Below, piece by piece: positions 9,811 to 18,873 of a DNA stretch of 53,373 bases (positions are counted from its first letter, which is position 1; the number at the start of each line of letters is the position of its first letter). This DNA is from Lachnospiraceae bacterium. GTDB taxonomy: Bacteria; Bacillota; Clostridia; Lachnospirales; Lachnospiraceae. The position numbers and the translations under genes were made by a program. The notes under the pieces were generated by a model. That model was not told where the DNA came from. It made no database searches and was given only the letters and a program-made list of their open reading frames with translations. Where the stretch lies: contig JAAWKU010000006.1 of assembly GCA_022797535.1 (NCBI GenBank), forward strand, positions 1 to 53,373, in the 5' to 3' direction.

Positions 9811-10545
9811 TTAATTTGCCGACCCTCCGGCCTTCTCCTCTGTCTCAGTATTTCCGGCGTCCCGCTCCCGCATTAGTTCATGAAGTTTGGCCACCGCCCT
9901 GTCTATGCCCCCCACTTCATTGATGATGCCCATTTTCACAGCCTCCTGCCCCACCAGTATGGTACCCACGTCCTTGGTGAGCATTCCCGTCTCCATCATC
10001 AGTTCTTCCATACGCTTCTGGCCAATCTCACAGTGATGGCAGACGAAGCCGGTAATCCGGTCCTGGATCTGCTTGAAATAATCAAATGTCTGAGGCACGC
10101 CGATCACCATGCCGTTCATGCGCACCGGATGAATCACCATGGTCCCCGTGGGCACAATGAAAGAATACCGGGTGCTGACAGCGATGGGTACGCCGATAGA
10201 ATGGCTGCCCCCCAGCACCAGGGACACGGTGGGCTTGCTCAGAGAGGCCAGCATCTCCGCTATGGCCAGTCCCGCCTCCACATCTCCGCCCATGGTGTTC
10301 AGGATCACCAGTACGCCGTCGATCTCCTGACTGTCCTCGATGGCCGCCAACTGAGGCAGGATATGTTCATATTTCGTAGTCTTGGAGTTGCCGGACAGAT
10401 TGTCGTGCCCCTCGATCTCACCTATTATGGACAACAGGTGGATGTTTTTGTGGTCCGCATTCTGGTTCAGCGTCACCTGGCCGATTTTCTCGATGCGCTC
10501 GTCCCGATGCTCTTCTTCCCCGATGCGTTTGTCTTTGTCGCTCAT
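9811..10545 (-). CDS. tepA: ClpP-class serine protease, TepA-like
   Basis: This is a ClpP/crotonase-fold peptidase related to Bacillus TepA (YmfB), whose role in protein export or sporulation is not well defined. Features include VLVILNTMGGDVEAGLAIAE, matching the oxyanion-hole glycine region, and GGSHSIGVPIAVS, where ClpP carries its nucleophile serine (the S in GGSHSIG or nearby). PTGTMVIHPVRMNGMVIG follows with the His of an IHP motif. From the ATG at 10545 (GGGGGAUC upstream) the length is 244. The frame is open for 28 more codons, but that region overlaps a strong hairpin and lacks a ribosome-binding site. The tepA-spoIIIE arrangement is conserved in Firmicutes, which supports the name. 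Confidence 0.82.
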   Translation of the reverse strand: MSDKDKRIGEEEHRDERIEKIGQVTLNQNADHKNIHLLSIIGEIEGHDNLSGNSKTTKYEHILPQLAAIEDSQEIDGVLVILNTMGGDVEAGLAIAEMLASLSKPTVSLVLGGSHSIGVPIAVSTRYSFIVPTGTMVIHPVRMNGMVIGVPQTFDYFKQIQDRITGFVCHHCEIGQKRMEELMMETGMLTKDVGTILVGQEAVKMGIINEVGGIDRAVAKLHELMRERDAGNTETEEKAGGSAN

Positions 10546-10573
10546 AATGATCCCCCAATCTATAGATAACTTA

Positions 10574-10603
10574 AAGAGAAGAACCCTTCCCGGTTCTCCT
10601 CTT
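10574..10603 (-). terminator. Strong hairpin between the GT-C gene and the tepA-like gene
   Basis: A 12-bp stem (one G-T pair) reads AAGAGGAGAACC / GGTTCTTCTCTT on the minus strand with a 6-nt loop, followed by only a weak T-rich tail (TTTAAGTTATCT). It lies 56 bp past the GT-C stop and 28 bp before the tepA start. It could end the upstream operon or act as a leader structure for tepA. Confidence 0.5.
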
Positions 10604-10658
10604 ATCGTAACCAGATATGCGGTTTTCATTCTAGGGATTTTTGACTCAAATTTGCGGA

Positions 10659-12338
10659 CTAAAAATCAAAATTGTCCTCTGGATCCACCTCCAGGTCATA
10701 ATGCATCTGAGAAGCCTCCGGCTGAATGGGAAAATCCATCACCTTTTTCACATGTTTTTTCGGCAAAGGAAGGGGATTCTCTATATACTGCACCTGTCTG
10801 GGCTCCTCCCGCTTCTTTTCAGCCATCTCTTCTCTCTCCTCCACTTCTGGAACTGCCTGGGGAGACGCCCCTCCCTGTTCGTAACATCGCTGCCTTCTCC
10901 AGGACGGCCTGCGGTCCGTTTTTGCCGGCCTTCCCTGGTTATCAGATGGCCCGGGGGATATCTCCCGGACGGCCTGCTCAGGACGACCCTCCATGGGCCT
11001 CTCCGGGGGCCAGACGCCCGCAGAAAGGCCTTCCTCCTGTCCGGCCGCCATCGGTTCAGGCATCTCCTGGTCCAAGTCCTCTACCACCGCCTCCGGCACG
11101 CCTGTACCTTCGGTCTCCCTGCCTCCCTGAACAAACAATTCACAGAACGCCACTCCGGCCAGTCCCGTCATGGCAAAGAACATCTGATAACTGCCGTTCA
11201 TATTGGGAGTCAGGATGCCCAGCATCCGCATCAGCGTCACAGACAGTACCATAACCACCCAGGGTGAAAACCGTTCCTCATTTTTTCTGCGCATAAAGGT
11301 AAAAATTCCCAGTGCCATCAGCGCCAGCAGCAGAAGGGTTTCATAGCCCCCCTCCTGAAAAAAGAAGCTGTAGTCCGACTCTTTTAGCTTGTAGGTGACC
11401 TCCCAGGCCTGCAGCACCCTGCCGAAGGTGGAACCGCTCATTACACTGTCCAGCTGCACCAGCAGGCAGAAAGTGCCGGCCATGGCCAGCATGGATAACA
11501 GAAGCTGAGCCACCCACTGCAGCATGCTCTTCTGTTCCCTCTTCAACGCGGGCAATCCGCAAAGCGGCACCGCCAGGGTGAAGCCCACAACATCCGTATA
11601 TCCTGCAAATCCCGCCAATGCGCCGCAAAACAACGCCAGAAACCAGGTGAGCCACCTGCCGCCGGGCCGGGTGCTCCTCCACAGGTACTGAGCAATACTC
11701 AGCAGGATCAGCGCATATACACAAAAATATAGCATTTTGGGGGAATAGGTCACACCAGCCCTGATTGAACCTGGGGCCAACACCAGAAACAGCAGGGACA
11801 CCAGGGCCGGCCCCCTGCCGGACAACCGCCTCATGGCAAAATAAGCGATGACAATCCCCAGCATCTGCAGCACCAGCTGCAGGTAGATCCCTGCCATCCA
11901 CTTGTTGCCCACCACCCGGAATAGCCCGTTTAACAGGCAAAGATAGTAATAGATGCTGCCCTGCACCAGCTGGGCCTGCATGCCCTCCTCCGTCACCTTG
12001 GCGACTTCATAGTAGGCGGCTTCCTCCCCCGCCCCGCCGATCATGGCCAGACGCAGCGCAGTTCCCACCGCCAAAAGCGCCGCCACCAGGGCTCCTTCTA
12101 TCAAGGCCGCCCGCCCGGAGGCTATCTCTTTGATCTGCACGCTGTCCACCAGCCTTTTGGCCAGAAAATAAACCAAAAAGAGGGATCCAAAAGCCAGCGC
12201 CACCAGCAGCAGAGCCATATAGGGCACTCCCGTGTCCTGATTACCCACCACCATCCCCATAAAGGACAGCACCACGCCGATTCCCATCAGGTACAGCGCC
12301 CATATTCCATAACTCACCGCATTCTTTTTGAAACTCAT
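10659..12338 (-). CDS. GT-C-like polytopic membrane protein with conserved cytoplasmic tail
   Basis: The protein has 559 residues with about 11-13 predicted membrane helices in the first 400. It looks like a lipid-linked-sugar (GT-C/ArnT/PMT-type) glycosyltransferase: after helix 3 an exposed loop carries LRLAMIGGAGEEAAYYEVAK, acidic as in the catalytic loop of that superfamily. Residues 405-559 are a cytoplasmic, Pro/Glu/Arg-rich low-complexity tail that ends in a compact motif (NPLPLPKKHVKKVMDFPI, then an acidic DPEDNFDF end). The GT2 gene 29 bp upstream could make the polyprenyl-linked sugar donor it uses; that pairing is inferred. The function of the tail is unknown. Confidence 0.65.
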   Translation of the reverse strand: MSFKKNAVSYGIWALYLMGIGVVLSFMGMVVGNQDTGVPYMALLLVALAFGSLFLVYFLAKRLVDSVQIKEIASGRAALIEGALVAALLAVGTALRLAMIGGAGEEAAYYEVAKVTEEGMQAQLVQGSIYYYLCLLNGLFRVVGNKWMAGIYLQLVLQMLGIVIAYFAMRRLSGRGPALVSLLFLVLAPGSIRAGVTYSPKMLYFCVYALILLSIAQYLWRSTRPGGRWLTWFLALFCGALAGFAGYTDVVGFTLAVPLCGLPALKREQKSMLQWVAQLLLSMLAMAGTFCLLVQLDSVMSGSTFGRVLQAWEVTYKLKESDYSFFFQEGGYETLLLLALMALGIFTFMRRKNEERFSPWVVMVLSVTLMRMLGILTPNMNGSYQMFFAMTGLAGVAFCELFVQGGRETEGTGVPEAVVEDLDQEMPEPMAAGQEEGLSAGVWPPERPMEGRPEQAVREISPGPSDNQGRPAKTDRRPSWRRQRCYEQGGASPQAVPEVEEREEMAEKKREEPRQVQYIENPLPLPKKHVKKVMDFPIQPEASQMHYDLEVDPEDNFDF

Positions 12339-12367
12339 CCTACGTTTCCCGCTCCTTCATGCAGCCC

Positions 12368-13312
12368 TTACTCCAATATCTTCTCAATATTGTATCTGGG
12401 ACGCTGTTTCACCTCCATATAGATCTTGCCGATATACTGACCTACCATACCCACAGCCATAAGCTGCAGGCCGCCCAGGAACCAGATGGACAGAATCAGG
12501 GACGTCCATCCCGGCACCACACTGCCGGTGAAATAAGAGATCAGCGCATATAATGCTGCGAAAATGGAGCAGACGATTATGAAAAGCCCCAGCCCGGTTA
12601 TCATGCTGATGGGTTTCACGCTGAAAGAGGAAATGCCGTTAAACGCCAGGGCCAGCATCTTCTTCAGAGGGTACTTGGACTCTCCGGCCACCCGCTCTTT
12701 TCTGTCATAGTAGACGCTGTCCGTCTGATAGCCAATCAGCGGCATCATGCCCCGGAGAAAAAGGTTAGTCTCCTTAAACTGGGAAAAATGCTCCACCGCC
12801 CGTCTGGACATCAGCCGGAAGTCCGCATGGTTGTAGACGGTTTTTACGCCCATCAGGGCCATCAGCCTGTAAAACGCCTGGGCCGTGGTACGTTTGAAAA
12901 AGGTGTCCGTCTTTCGCTCCCTGCGGACGCCATAGACAATGTCATTGCCGTCGTGGAACTTGTCTATCATCTCCTCGATCACGGCCACATCGTCCTGCAA
13001 GTCCGCATCAATGGAGACTGTCACATCGCAGCGCTCCATGGCTGTCAAAAGTCCCGCCGTCAGCGCAAACTGGTGCCCCACATTGCCCGCCAGCTTCACC
13101 CCGCGGATCTGGGCGGGATACAGCCTGTGCTCCTCCTCAATCAGTTCCCAGGTCCTGTCCCGGCTGCCGTCATTGACAAACAGGATAAAACTCTCCGGGG
13201 CCACCTTTTCCCTGGCCACCAGCTCATCCAGCACTCCCCGCAATGCTTCAGAGGCGATCTTCAGTACCTCCTCTTCATTATAGCATGGGACTACGATTGC
13301 CAGTCTGTCCAT
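12368..13312 (-). CDS. Family 2 glycosyltransferase, polyprenyl-phosphate sugar synthase type
   Basis: This is a GtrB/DPM1/CsbB-like enzyme expected to move a sugar from a nucleotide donor to polyprenyl phosphate at the inner membrane face. From the ATG at 13312 (AGGAGG upstream) it has 314 residues. The GT-A signatures are VVPCYNEEEVL (N-terminus), NDGSRDRTW and the metal-binding DADLQDD. Two C-terminal transmembrane helices (about 232-255 and 266-288) and a short basic tail follow. The start is 13 bp after the yebC stop, and its ribosome-binding site touches that stop, so translation may be coupled. It lies directly upstream of the GT-C-like gene, suggesting a two-enzyme glycosylation module for wall polymers or lipids. 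Confidence 0.88.
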   Translation of the reverse strand: MDRLAIVVPCYNEEEVLKIASEALRGVLDELVAREKVAPESFILFVNDGSRDRTWELIEEEHRLYPAQIRGVKLAGNVGHQFALTAGLLTAMERCDVTVSIDADLQDDVAVIEEMIDKFHDGNDIVYGVRRERKTDTFFKRTTAQAFYRLMALMGVKTVYNHADFRLMSRRAVEHFSQFKETNLFLRGMMPLIGYQTDSVYYDRKERVAGESKYPLKKMLALAFNGISSFSVKPISMITGLGLFIIVCSIFAALYALISYFTGSVVPGWTSLILSIWFLGGLQLMAVGMVGQYIGKIYMEVKQRPRYNIEKILE

Positions 13313-13325
13313 CCTATGTCCTCCT

Positions 13326-14054
13326 CTATTCGTCCCAGTTGTGATACACATTCTGTACGTCGTCATCATCCTCCAGGATATCCAGAATCCTGTTAAGATT
13401 TTTGACGGCGGTTTCGTCTGTCAGCGTTACATAATTTTGAGGCAGCATGGTGACTTCCGCGCTCACCATGGGGACGCCGGCCTCTTCCAGGCCCCTCCGC
13501 ACTGTCTCCAGCGCGTCCGGGTCGGTGAGCACCTCGAAGCTGTCCTCCTCCTCCGCAATGTCGTCTGCGCCTGCGTCCAGAGCCACCATCATCAGATCGT
13601 CAAACTCCATGTCGCACTCTTCCCTGTCTATGATGATCTGTCCCTTCCTGTCAAACATAAAGGATACACAGCCGGGAGTGCCGATATTGCCCTGCCCCTT
13701 GGTAAAAGCGCTCCTCACATTGGCGGCGGTACGGTTCTTGTTGTCCGTCAGGGTGTCCACGATGATGGCAATACCGTTAGGGCCATATCCCTCGTAGGTA
13801 ATGTATTCATAGTTCACATTGCCCACGTCCCCGGCGGCCTTCTTGATGCCCCGCTCAATGGTATCGTTAGGCATATTGTTGGACTTGGCCTTGGCGATGA
13901 CCGTAGCCAGCTTAAAATTGTTGTTGGGATCCGGGCCGCCCTCCTTTACCGCCACAGCGATCTCACGCCCCAGAATGGTAAAAATTTTACCCTTGGCCGC
14001 GTCATTCTTCTCCTTTTTATGCTTGATATTTGCGAATTTAGAATGTCCAGACAT
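13326..14054 (-). CDS. yebC: YebC/TACO1-family protein
   Basis: The 242-residue protein is full length. It has the diagnostic N-terminus MSGHSKFANIKHKKEKNDAAKG and the conserved YEGYGPNGIAIIVD and NRTAANVR segments. Members of the family act as translation factors that relieve ribosome stalling on difficult peptides, or as transcription regulators. The short N-terminal and acidic C-terminal features do not decide between the two here. AAGGAGAG lies before the ATG. The gene is followed closely by the GT2 gene. Confidence 0.93.
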   Translation of the reverse strand: MSGHSKFANIKHKKEKNDAAKGKIFTILGREIAVAVKEGGPDPNNNFKLATVIAKAKSNNMPNDTIERGIKKAAGDVGNVNYEYITYEGYGPNGIAIIVDTLTDNKNRTAANVRSAFTKGQGNIGTPGCVSFMFDRKGQIIIDREECDMEFDDLMMVALDAGADDIAEEEDSFEVLTDPDALETVRRGLEEAGVPMVSAEVTMLPQNYVTLTDETAVKNLNRILDILEDDDDVQNVYHNWDE

Positions 14055-14148
14055 ATTTTCTCTCCTTATTCCTATTGTATTCTCATTGTCTATTGCGCTC
14101 CGTCACGCAGCCTGCCTTTTCCGGCCCAGCCCTGTTCTCTCCCTGGCT

Positions 14149-15555
14149 TTACTGCTCCATATCTGCCGCGCCCGTTTCGGATTTTTCTCCCCCGTGCTCC
14201 CCGCTGTCCTCCTCCGGCAGCTTTGTCACCAGGACACTGTGGATCATTTTGTTTTCCACAGACAGAACCTTGAAATGATAACCGTCCACAGAGATCTCAA
14301 ACTCCTCGTCCTCGTCCGGAATCTTGTCCATCCTGGAGATCAGGAAACCGTTCAGCGTCTCGAAGTCTTCCTCATGGAAGGAGATATGGAATAACTCTTC
14401 CAGATCCTCCAGAGGGGTCTTTCCTTCGATGATATACTCGTCCTTCCCCTTTTCCTCAATGAAGTCCTCCTCCTCGTCGTACTCATCCAGAATGTTGCCC
14501 ACAATTTCCTCCAGAATATCCTCCATGGTCACCAGCCCCGCCGTCTGGCCGTACTCGTCCACCACGATCACCATCTGCAGCTTGCCTGACTGCATCTGGC
14601 GGAACAATTCGTCAATATTCCTGGTCTGGGGGATATACACCGGCTCCCGCAGAAGATCGCAAAGTTGTCCGATGCTGCAGTACTGCTTATCCTCCGTATG
14701 ATGATAGCGCATGGCGTCCTTCAGATAAAGGATGCCCACGATATGGTCCATATTTTCCTCATACACCGGATACCGGCTGTTTTTACCCTCCGCCAGAAAA
14801 TCCAGCGCGTCCTTGAGCAGCATGGAGCCGTCCAATGCCACGATATTGTTCCGATGGGTCATAATGTCCTGGGCTTCCTTGTCTCCAAACTCAAATATAT
14901 TGGAGATCATCTCCGCCTCGCTGGCCTGGATGATGCCCTGCTCATGACCCTCGTTCACCATATTGATGATCTCCTCCTCGGTCACGTCCGCTTCGTCACC
15001 CACATTCCTGGCGCCGAAGAGCCGCAGCACCAGATTGGCGGACACCGTCACCAGCCCGGTAAAGGGAGTCAGCAGCTTCATCACCACATATACCACGTGG
15101 ATGCTGGCATAAGCCCAGCGTTCCGGCAGGCGCCTGGCTATTTTCTTGGGCAGAAGCACACCGAACGTAAGCAATATGTACAGCAGAAACACCATGGTTA
15201 CCACCACGGAAACAACGGTGGTCACGGCCAGGGGAACGGAGACGATGCCGGCCAGGTTCTTCTCTGCGAAGCCTGCCAGGAAATCCTTCACCACCCCCAG
15301 CCAGATTCCCAGATACACACCGCCCATCACTACATTATTCAGGGTGATGATCAGCTGCATGGAATTCACATACCGGGTGGGATCCTCCAGGATCTTCAGC
15401 AGCCGCTGGGAACGGCGGTCCTTCTCCTCCCTGGCTTTTTTCTCCACCTCTTTGGGATTAAGCTGCTCTACCGCTGCGCCAAACCCGTGGAAAAACATAT
15501 CAATCAATACGAGAACTACAAAAACTATACTGGCAGTGGGCCCACTGTCGTCCAT
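14149..15555 (-). CDS. CNNM/HlyC-CorC family membrane protein with CBS domains
   Basis: The 468-residue protein has the usual order: a DUF21 membrane domain (about four helices within residues 1-190), a tandem CBS pair (about 205-340, including IMTHRNNIVALD and MVIVVDEYGQTAGLVTMEDILEEIVG) and a C-terminal CorC/HlyC domain (about 365-450). Relatives are implicated in Mg2+/Co2+ transport or export; hemolysis is a historic label. AAAGGAG precedes the start. Its own promoter lies at 15592-15620. The C-terminal 15 residues are low-complexity. Confidence 0.88.
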   Translation of the reverse strand: MDDSGPTASIVFVVLVLIDMFFHGFGAAVEQLNPKEVEKKAREEKDRRSQRLLKILEDPTRYVNSMQLIITLNNVVMGGVYLGIWLGVVKDFLAGFAEKNLAGIVSVPLAVTTVVSVVVTMVFLLYILLTFGVLLPKKIARRLPERWAYASIHVVYVVMKLLTPFTGLVTVSANLVLRLFGARNVGDEADVTEEEIINMVNEGHEQGIIQASEAEMISNIFEFGDKEAQDIMTHRNNIVALDGSMLLKDALDFLAEGKNSRYPVYEENMDHIVGILYLKDAMRYHHTEDKQYCSIGQLCDLLREPVYIPQTRNIDELFRQMQSGKLQMVIVVDEYGQTAGLVTMEDILEEIVGNILDEYDEEEDFIEEKGKDEYIIEGKTPLEDLEELFHISFHEEDFETLNGFLISRMDKIPDEDEEFEISVDGYHFKVLSVENKMIHSVLVTKLPEEDSGEHGGEKSETGAADMEQ

Positions 15556-15591
15556 TTTTCTATCACTCCTTTATCCTGTCAGATGTTGTTA

Positions 15592-15620
15592 ATCATACCA
15601 TCATTAGTTCTATTCGTCAA
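15592..15620 (-). promoter_or_regulatory. Sigma-A-type promoter for the CNNM gene
   Basis: The minus strand carries TTGACG (15615-15620), 17 nt, then TATGAT (15592-15597). It lies just downstream of the mazF stop and gives a leader of about 30 nt to the CNNM start at 15555. Confidence 0.72.
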
Positions 15621-15634
15621 GGAACAGTCTCTTT

Positions 15635-15976
15635 TTATGTATCCAGTTCCAGACTGATCATCAGCGCCCTGTTGACTTTCCGCATGATTTCCCCCTCCAG
15701 ATGACAGACTTTTGTCTTGAGGCGCTTCTTGTCAATGGTGCGAAGCTGTTCCAGCAGAATCACGGAATCTTTGTCCATGTCATACTCCAGCGCGCTCAGT
15801 TCAATGTGAGTGGGCAGCTTCGCCTTGTTCATCTTGGAGGTGATGGCGGCGCAGATCACTGTGGGGCTGTGCCGGTTACCCACATCGTTCTGGATGATCA
15901 GCACCGGTCGGATTCCCCCCTGTTCCGAGCCTATCACAGGCCGCAGGTCCGCGTAAAATATGTCTCCTCTTCTCAT
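15635..15976 (-). CDS. mazF: MazF/PemK-family endoribonuclease
   Basis: This is an EndoA/NdoA-type mRNA interferase, a toxin that cuts single-stranded RNA at short motifs. I chose the ATG at 15976 (113 residues; GAGAGG 9 nt upstream), which gives the standard [11 protein letters not shown] start; a longer 128-residue form from 16021 has a weaker site. Family features are [15 protein letters not shown], the R/T-containing [10 protein letters not shown] block and the [17 protein letters not shown] segment. It follows alr directly, as ndoA does in Bacillus. However, the antitoxin gene that normally sits between them is absent, as only 94 bp separate the two. Confidence 0.9.
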   Translation of the reverse strand: MRRGDIFYADLRPVIGSEQGGIRPVLIIQNDVGNRHSPTVICAAITSKMNKAKLPTHIELSALEYDMDKDSVILLEQLRTIDKKRLKTKVCHLEGEIMRKVNRALMISLELDT

Positions 15977-16070
15977 TCCCTGATACCTCTCGAATTTATT
16001 GTTTACTCTGAGTATTTCCATTTCTTCTCAAGGTATACAGACGCGGCAAAAACTTTGTCCGGATCGGATA

Positions 16071-17234
16071 TTACTGCAACGGGCGTCCTCCCCGGAGGTA
16101 GACACGGGGGACGCGGGGACTTATGTCGCACATCAATTCATAGTTGAATCGCCCTGACAGCGTTCCCAGTTCCTGGGCGGTGATCTCCTCCCCTCCGTCC
16201 CGTCCCAGCAATACCACAGAGTCCCCTTCCGCCGCCTGGGGCACTGCGGAGAGATCCACCATCAACTGATCCATGCACACTCTGCCCAGTATGGGAACCC
16301 GCTTCCCCCGAACCAGCACACAGCCCTTACCTGACAGGCTTCTGGGATAGCCGTCCCCATACCCCACAGGCACGGTTCCCACCCGCATGCGCCGCTCCGC
16401 CATAAAGGTTCCCCCGTAGCTGATGCTCTGCCCCGGCTCCACCTCTTTCACATAGACCAGGTGGCTGTGAAGGGACAGGGCAGGCCGCAGCCAGTCCGCC
16501 TCCCCGGCCATCTCTTCGGAGGGATACAGGCCGTATAGAATGATCCCCGCCCGCACCAGGTCCAGGTGAGCCTCCTTCATTCGCAGAATTCCCGCGCTGT
16601 TGGAGGCGTGGCGGAAGGGAATCCGCATCCCCAGCCATGCCTCCGCCCGGTCCACGAACTGCCTGAAACGCTCGATCTGCCCCTCCGTATATCCCATGTC
16701 CTTCTCGTCCGCCTTGGCAAAATGAGTAAATATCCCTTCCAATTCCAGGTATTCTGAGTCGGCGATCCGCCTCAGGAAGGCCAGACTCTCCTCCCTGGGC
16801 TGTATCCCGATCCTTCCCATACCCGTATCCACCTTTACATGCACGCAGGCCTTTGCCCCCACACGTATCGCTGCCTTTTCCAGTTGATCCAGAGTATCCT
16901 CCCGGAACACGGTCATGCGCACGCCCTGGCGGATCAGTTCTTCATAGGCATAGGGAAAGGTGTAACCCAGGACCAGAATAGGCTTCCCGATCCCCGCATG
17001 CCGCAGTTCCATAGCCTCCTCCGCCGTGGCGGTGGCATACCCCCCCACTTCTTCCATCTTCTCTATAGCCCTTGCGATGGGTACGCTGCCATGGCCGTAG
17101 CCATCGCATTTTACCACGGCCAGAATCCCGGTCCGGGGCCCTGTCTGTAAGCCAATATGCTCCAGATTAGACTCTATGGCGTCCAGATCAACCTGGGCAT
17201 ATACCCTGCTATATTCCCACTCCCTAATATCCAT
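16071..17234 (-). CDS. alr: Alanine racemase
   Basis: This PLP enzyme converts L-alanine to D-alanine for peptidoglycan. The 387-residue protein has the PLP lysine in AVVKCDGYGHGSVPIA (about 42) and the catalytic tyrosine in QSISYGGTF (about 267). The C-terminal beta-barrel domain has GRVCMDQLMVDLS. A moderate AGAGGAAG site precedes the start. nnr ends 41 bp upstream and mazF follows; the nnr-alr-mazF order is a familiar Firmicutes arrangement. Confidence 0.95.
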   Translation of the reverse strand: MDIREWEYSRVYAQVDLDAIESNLEHIGLQTGPRTGILAVVKCDGYGHGSVPIARAIEKMEEVGGYATATAEEAMELRHAGIGKPILVLGYTFPYAYEELIRQGVRMTVFREDTLDQLEKAAIRVGAKACVHVKVDTGMGRIGIQPREESLAFLRRIADSEYLELEGIFTHFAKADEKDMGYTEGQIERFRQFVDRAEAWLGMRIPFRHASNSAGILRMKEAHLDLVRAGIILYGLYPSEEMAGEADWLRPALSLHSHLVYVKEVEPGQSISYGGTFMAERRMRVGTVPVGYGDGYPRSLSGKGCVLVRGKRVPILGRVCMDQLMVDLSAVPQAAEGDSVVLLGRDGGEEITAQELGTLSGRFNYELMCDISPRVPRVYLRGGRPLQ

Positions 17235-17275
17235 ATCCCCTGTCTTCCTCTCTATCCAAAGTACCGCAGATTTCT

Positions 17276-18772
17276 TTATTCTCCAATGGCCTCCGCCAGC
17301 CTTCCGGCGGTCAGGCCATAGCTGCCGTACCGCCGCGCCGCCCGCTCCCCGGCCAGCCCGTGCAGATATACGCCCACGCTTGCCGCCTGAAAAGCCTCCG
17401 CCCCCTGGGCCAGCAGGGCCGCTATAACGCCGGTGAGCACGTCACCGCTGCCGGCGGTCCCCATGCCGTTGTCCCCTGTCAGGTTTATGCAGGTCTCTCC
17501 CTGCTCCCTGCACACCAGGGTTCTGGCTCCCTTGCACACCAGAATGCAGTGAAGATCCCGGGCCAGCGCTCTGGACACATGCTCCCGATCCTCCCGAACT
17601 TGTTCCATGGTCTTGCCGCTGAGCCGGGACAGTTCCCCCTCATGGGGAGTCAGAATCATGCTTCTGCCCGTTTCCCCCTGCCCTGCGGCCAGAATCTGCA
17701 GACCCATGTCTCCGGCGATCAGGTTCAGCGCGTCTGCGTCCAGCACCAGCGGCAGACGGCTCTTCGCCAACAGCCCCGCCAAAATCTCTTTTCTCCCGGC
17801 ATTCCTGCCCAGCCCCGGCCCAATGGCGACCACATCCGCCCACTCGCAGCCCTGCCGCCAATCTTCCGGCCCGGCCCACAGCGCCTCCGGCACCGCCGTC
17901 TGCAGGATGCACCGATTCTCCTCCGGGCATACCACTTTCACCATGCCGGCCCCGGCATTGTACGCCGCCCTGGCCGCCAGCACCGCCGCCCCCGGCATTT
18001 GCTCAAACCCGGCCACCAGCAGTACTTTGCCAAAGCTCCCCTTGTGCCCGTCCGACCGTCTGGGGGGCAGGAGAACCGACACCGGCTCTTCATAGTAGAA
18101 CATGCCCGGCTTATCCCCGGCCGCCTCAAAACAAGCCTGATTAACGCCGATCTCCTTTACAGCCAGCTTTCCGGCGTACTCCGCCCCGGGATAAAATAGC
18201 AGCCCCTTCTTGGCCCAGCCGAAAGTCACGGTCAGATCCGCGCGCACGGCCTCTCCCATCACCCTGCCTGTGGACGCATGAATGCCGCTGGGCACGTCGA
18301 TGGACAGTTTATAACCCTCCCTGCAGTTTATTTCCCGAATGATCTCCCCATACTCCCCCTGTATCTGCCGGGAAAGGCCTATACCGAAAAGGGCATCCAC
18401 CAATACAGTATATTCCTCCTGGGGCCAGTTACTGACCACCCGGACAGGATAAAACCCCATAATTTTATTCTGTCTCTCCCACTCCCGGGTACGATGCCCG
18501 GCGCCCCCCGCCTGATACACCGTGGCCTTCCAGCCCTCCTGGGACAGGATCCGGGCTACGGCCAGTCCGTCTGCGCCGTTGTTGCCGCTGCCCGCCACCA
18601 CCAGAAGCCTTTTATCCCCCGGCTGCAGCCGCCTGGCCGCAGCAAACTCCCGAATCTCCTCCGCCACGGCCAGGGCCGCCCGCTCCATCAGCACCGGGGA
18701 CGGCATACCCAGAGTTTCCATAACTGTCTCCTCATAGTGTTTCATCTCCTGGGCGTCCACCACATATTTCAT
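17276..18772 (-). CDS. nnr: Bifunctional NAD(P)HX epimerase/dehydratase
   Basis: This metabolite-repair enzyme restores hydrated NADH/NADPH. From the ATG at 18772 (AAGGAGG upstream) it has 498 residues. The N-terminal epimerase domain (about 1-215) carries VVAGSGNNGADGLAVARIL and VDALFGIGL. The C-terminal ADP-dependent dehydratase domain (about 230-498) has GHKGSFGKVLLVAG, ILTPHEGELSRL and the ribokinase-like NGMGTAGSGDVLTGVIAALL. The 25 extra upstream codons are open but lack a good start context. It precedes alr in the same direction. Confidence 0.94.
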   Translation of the reverse strand: MKYVVDAQEMKHYEETVMETLGMPSPVLMERAALAVAEEIREFAAARRLQPGDKRLLVVAGSGNNGADGLAVARILSQEGWKATVYQAGGAGHRTREWERQNKIMGFYPVRVVSNWPQEEYTVLVDALFGIGLSRQIQGEYGEIIREINCREGYKLSIDVPSGIHASTGRVMGEAVRADLTVTFGWAKKGLLFYPGAEYAGKLAVKEIGVNQACFEAAGDKPGMFYYEEPVSVLLPPRRSDGHKGSFGKVLLVAGFEQMPGAAVLAARAAYNAGAGMVKVVCPEENRCILQTAVPEALWAGPEDWRQGCEWADVVAIGPGLGRNAGRKEILAGLLAKSRLPLVLDADALNLIAGDMGLQILAAGQGETGRSMILTPHEGELSRLSGKTMEQVREDREHVSRALARDLHCILVCKGARTLVCREQGETCINLTGDNGMGTAGSGDVLTGVIAALLAQGAEAFQAASVGVYLHGLAGERAARRYGSYGLTAGRLAEAIGE

Positions 18773-18873
18773 TACGCCTTTCCTCCTTGGGTCAAATTCC
18801 TTCTCCGTCCTGATTCCGTTATCACGAAAAAGCGAGAGGGCCGTCACAACGCAACAGTCCCCCTCTTTATCTC

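Noticed and set aside
10546-10629. Longer N-terminus for the tepA-like gene
   Set aside because: The upstream ATG has no ribosome-binding site and the segment contains the strong hairpin at 10574-10603.
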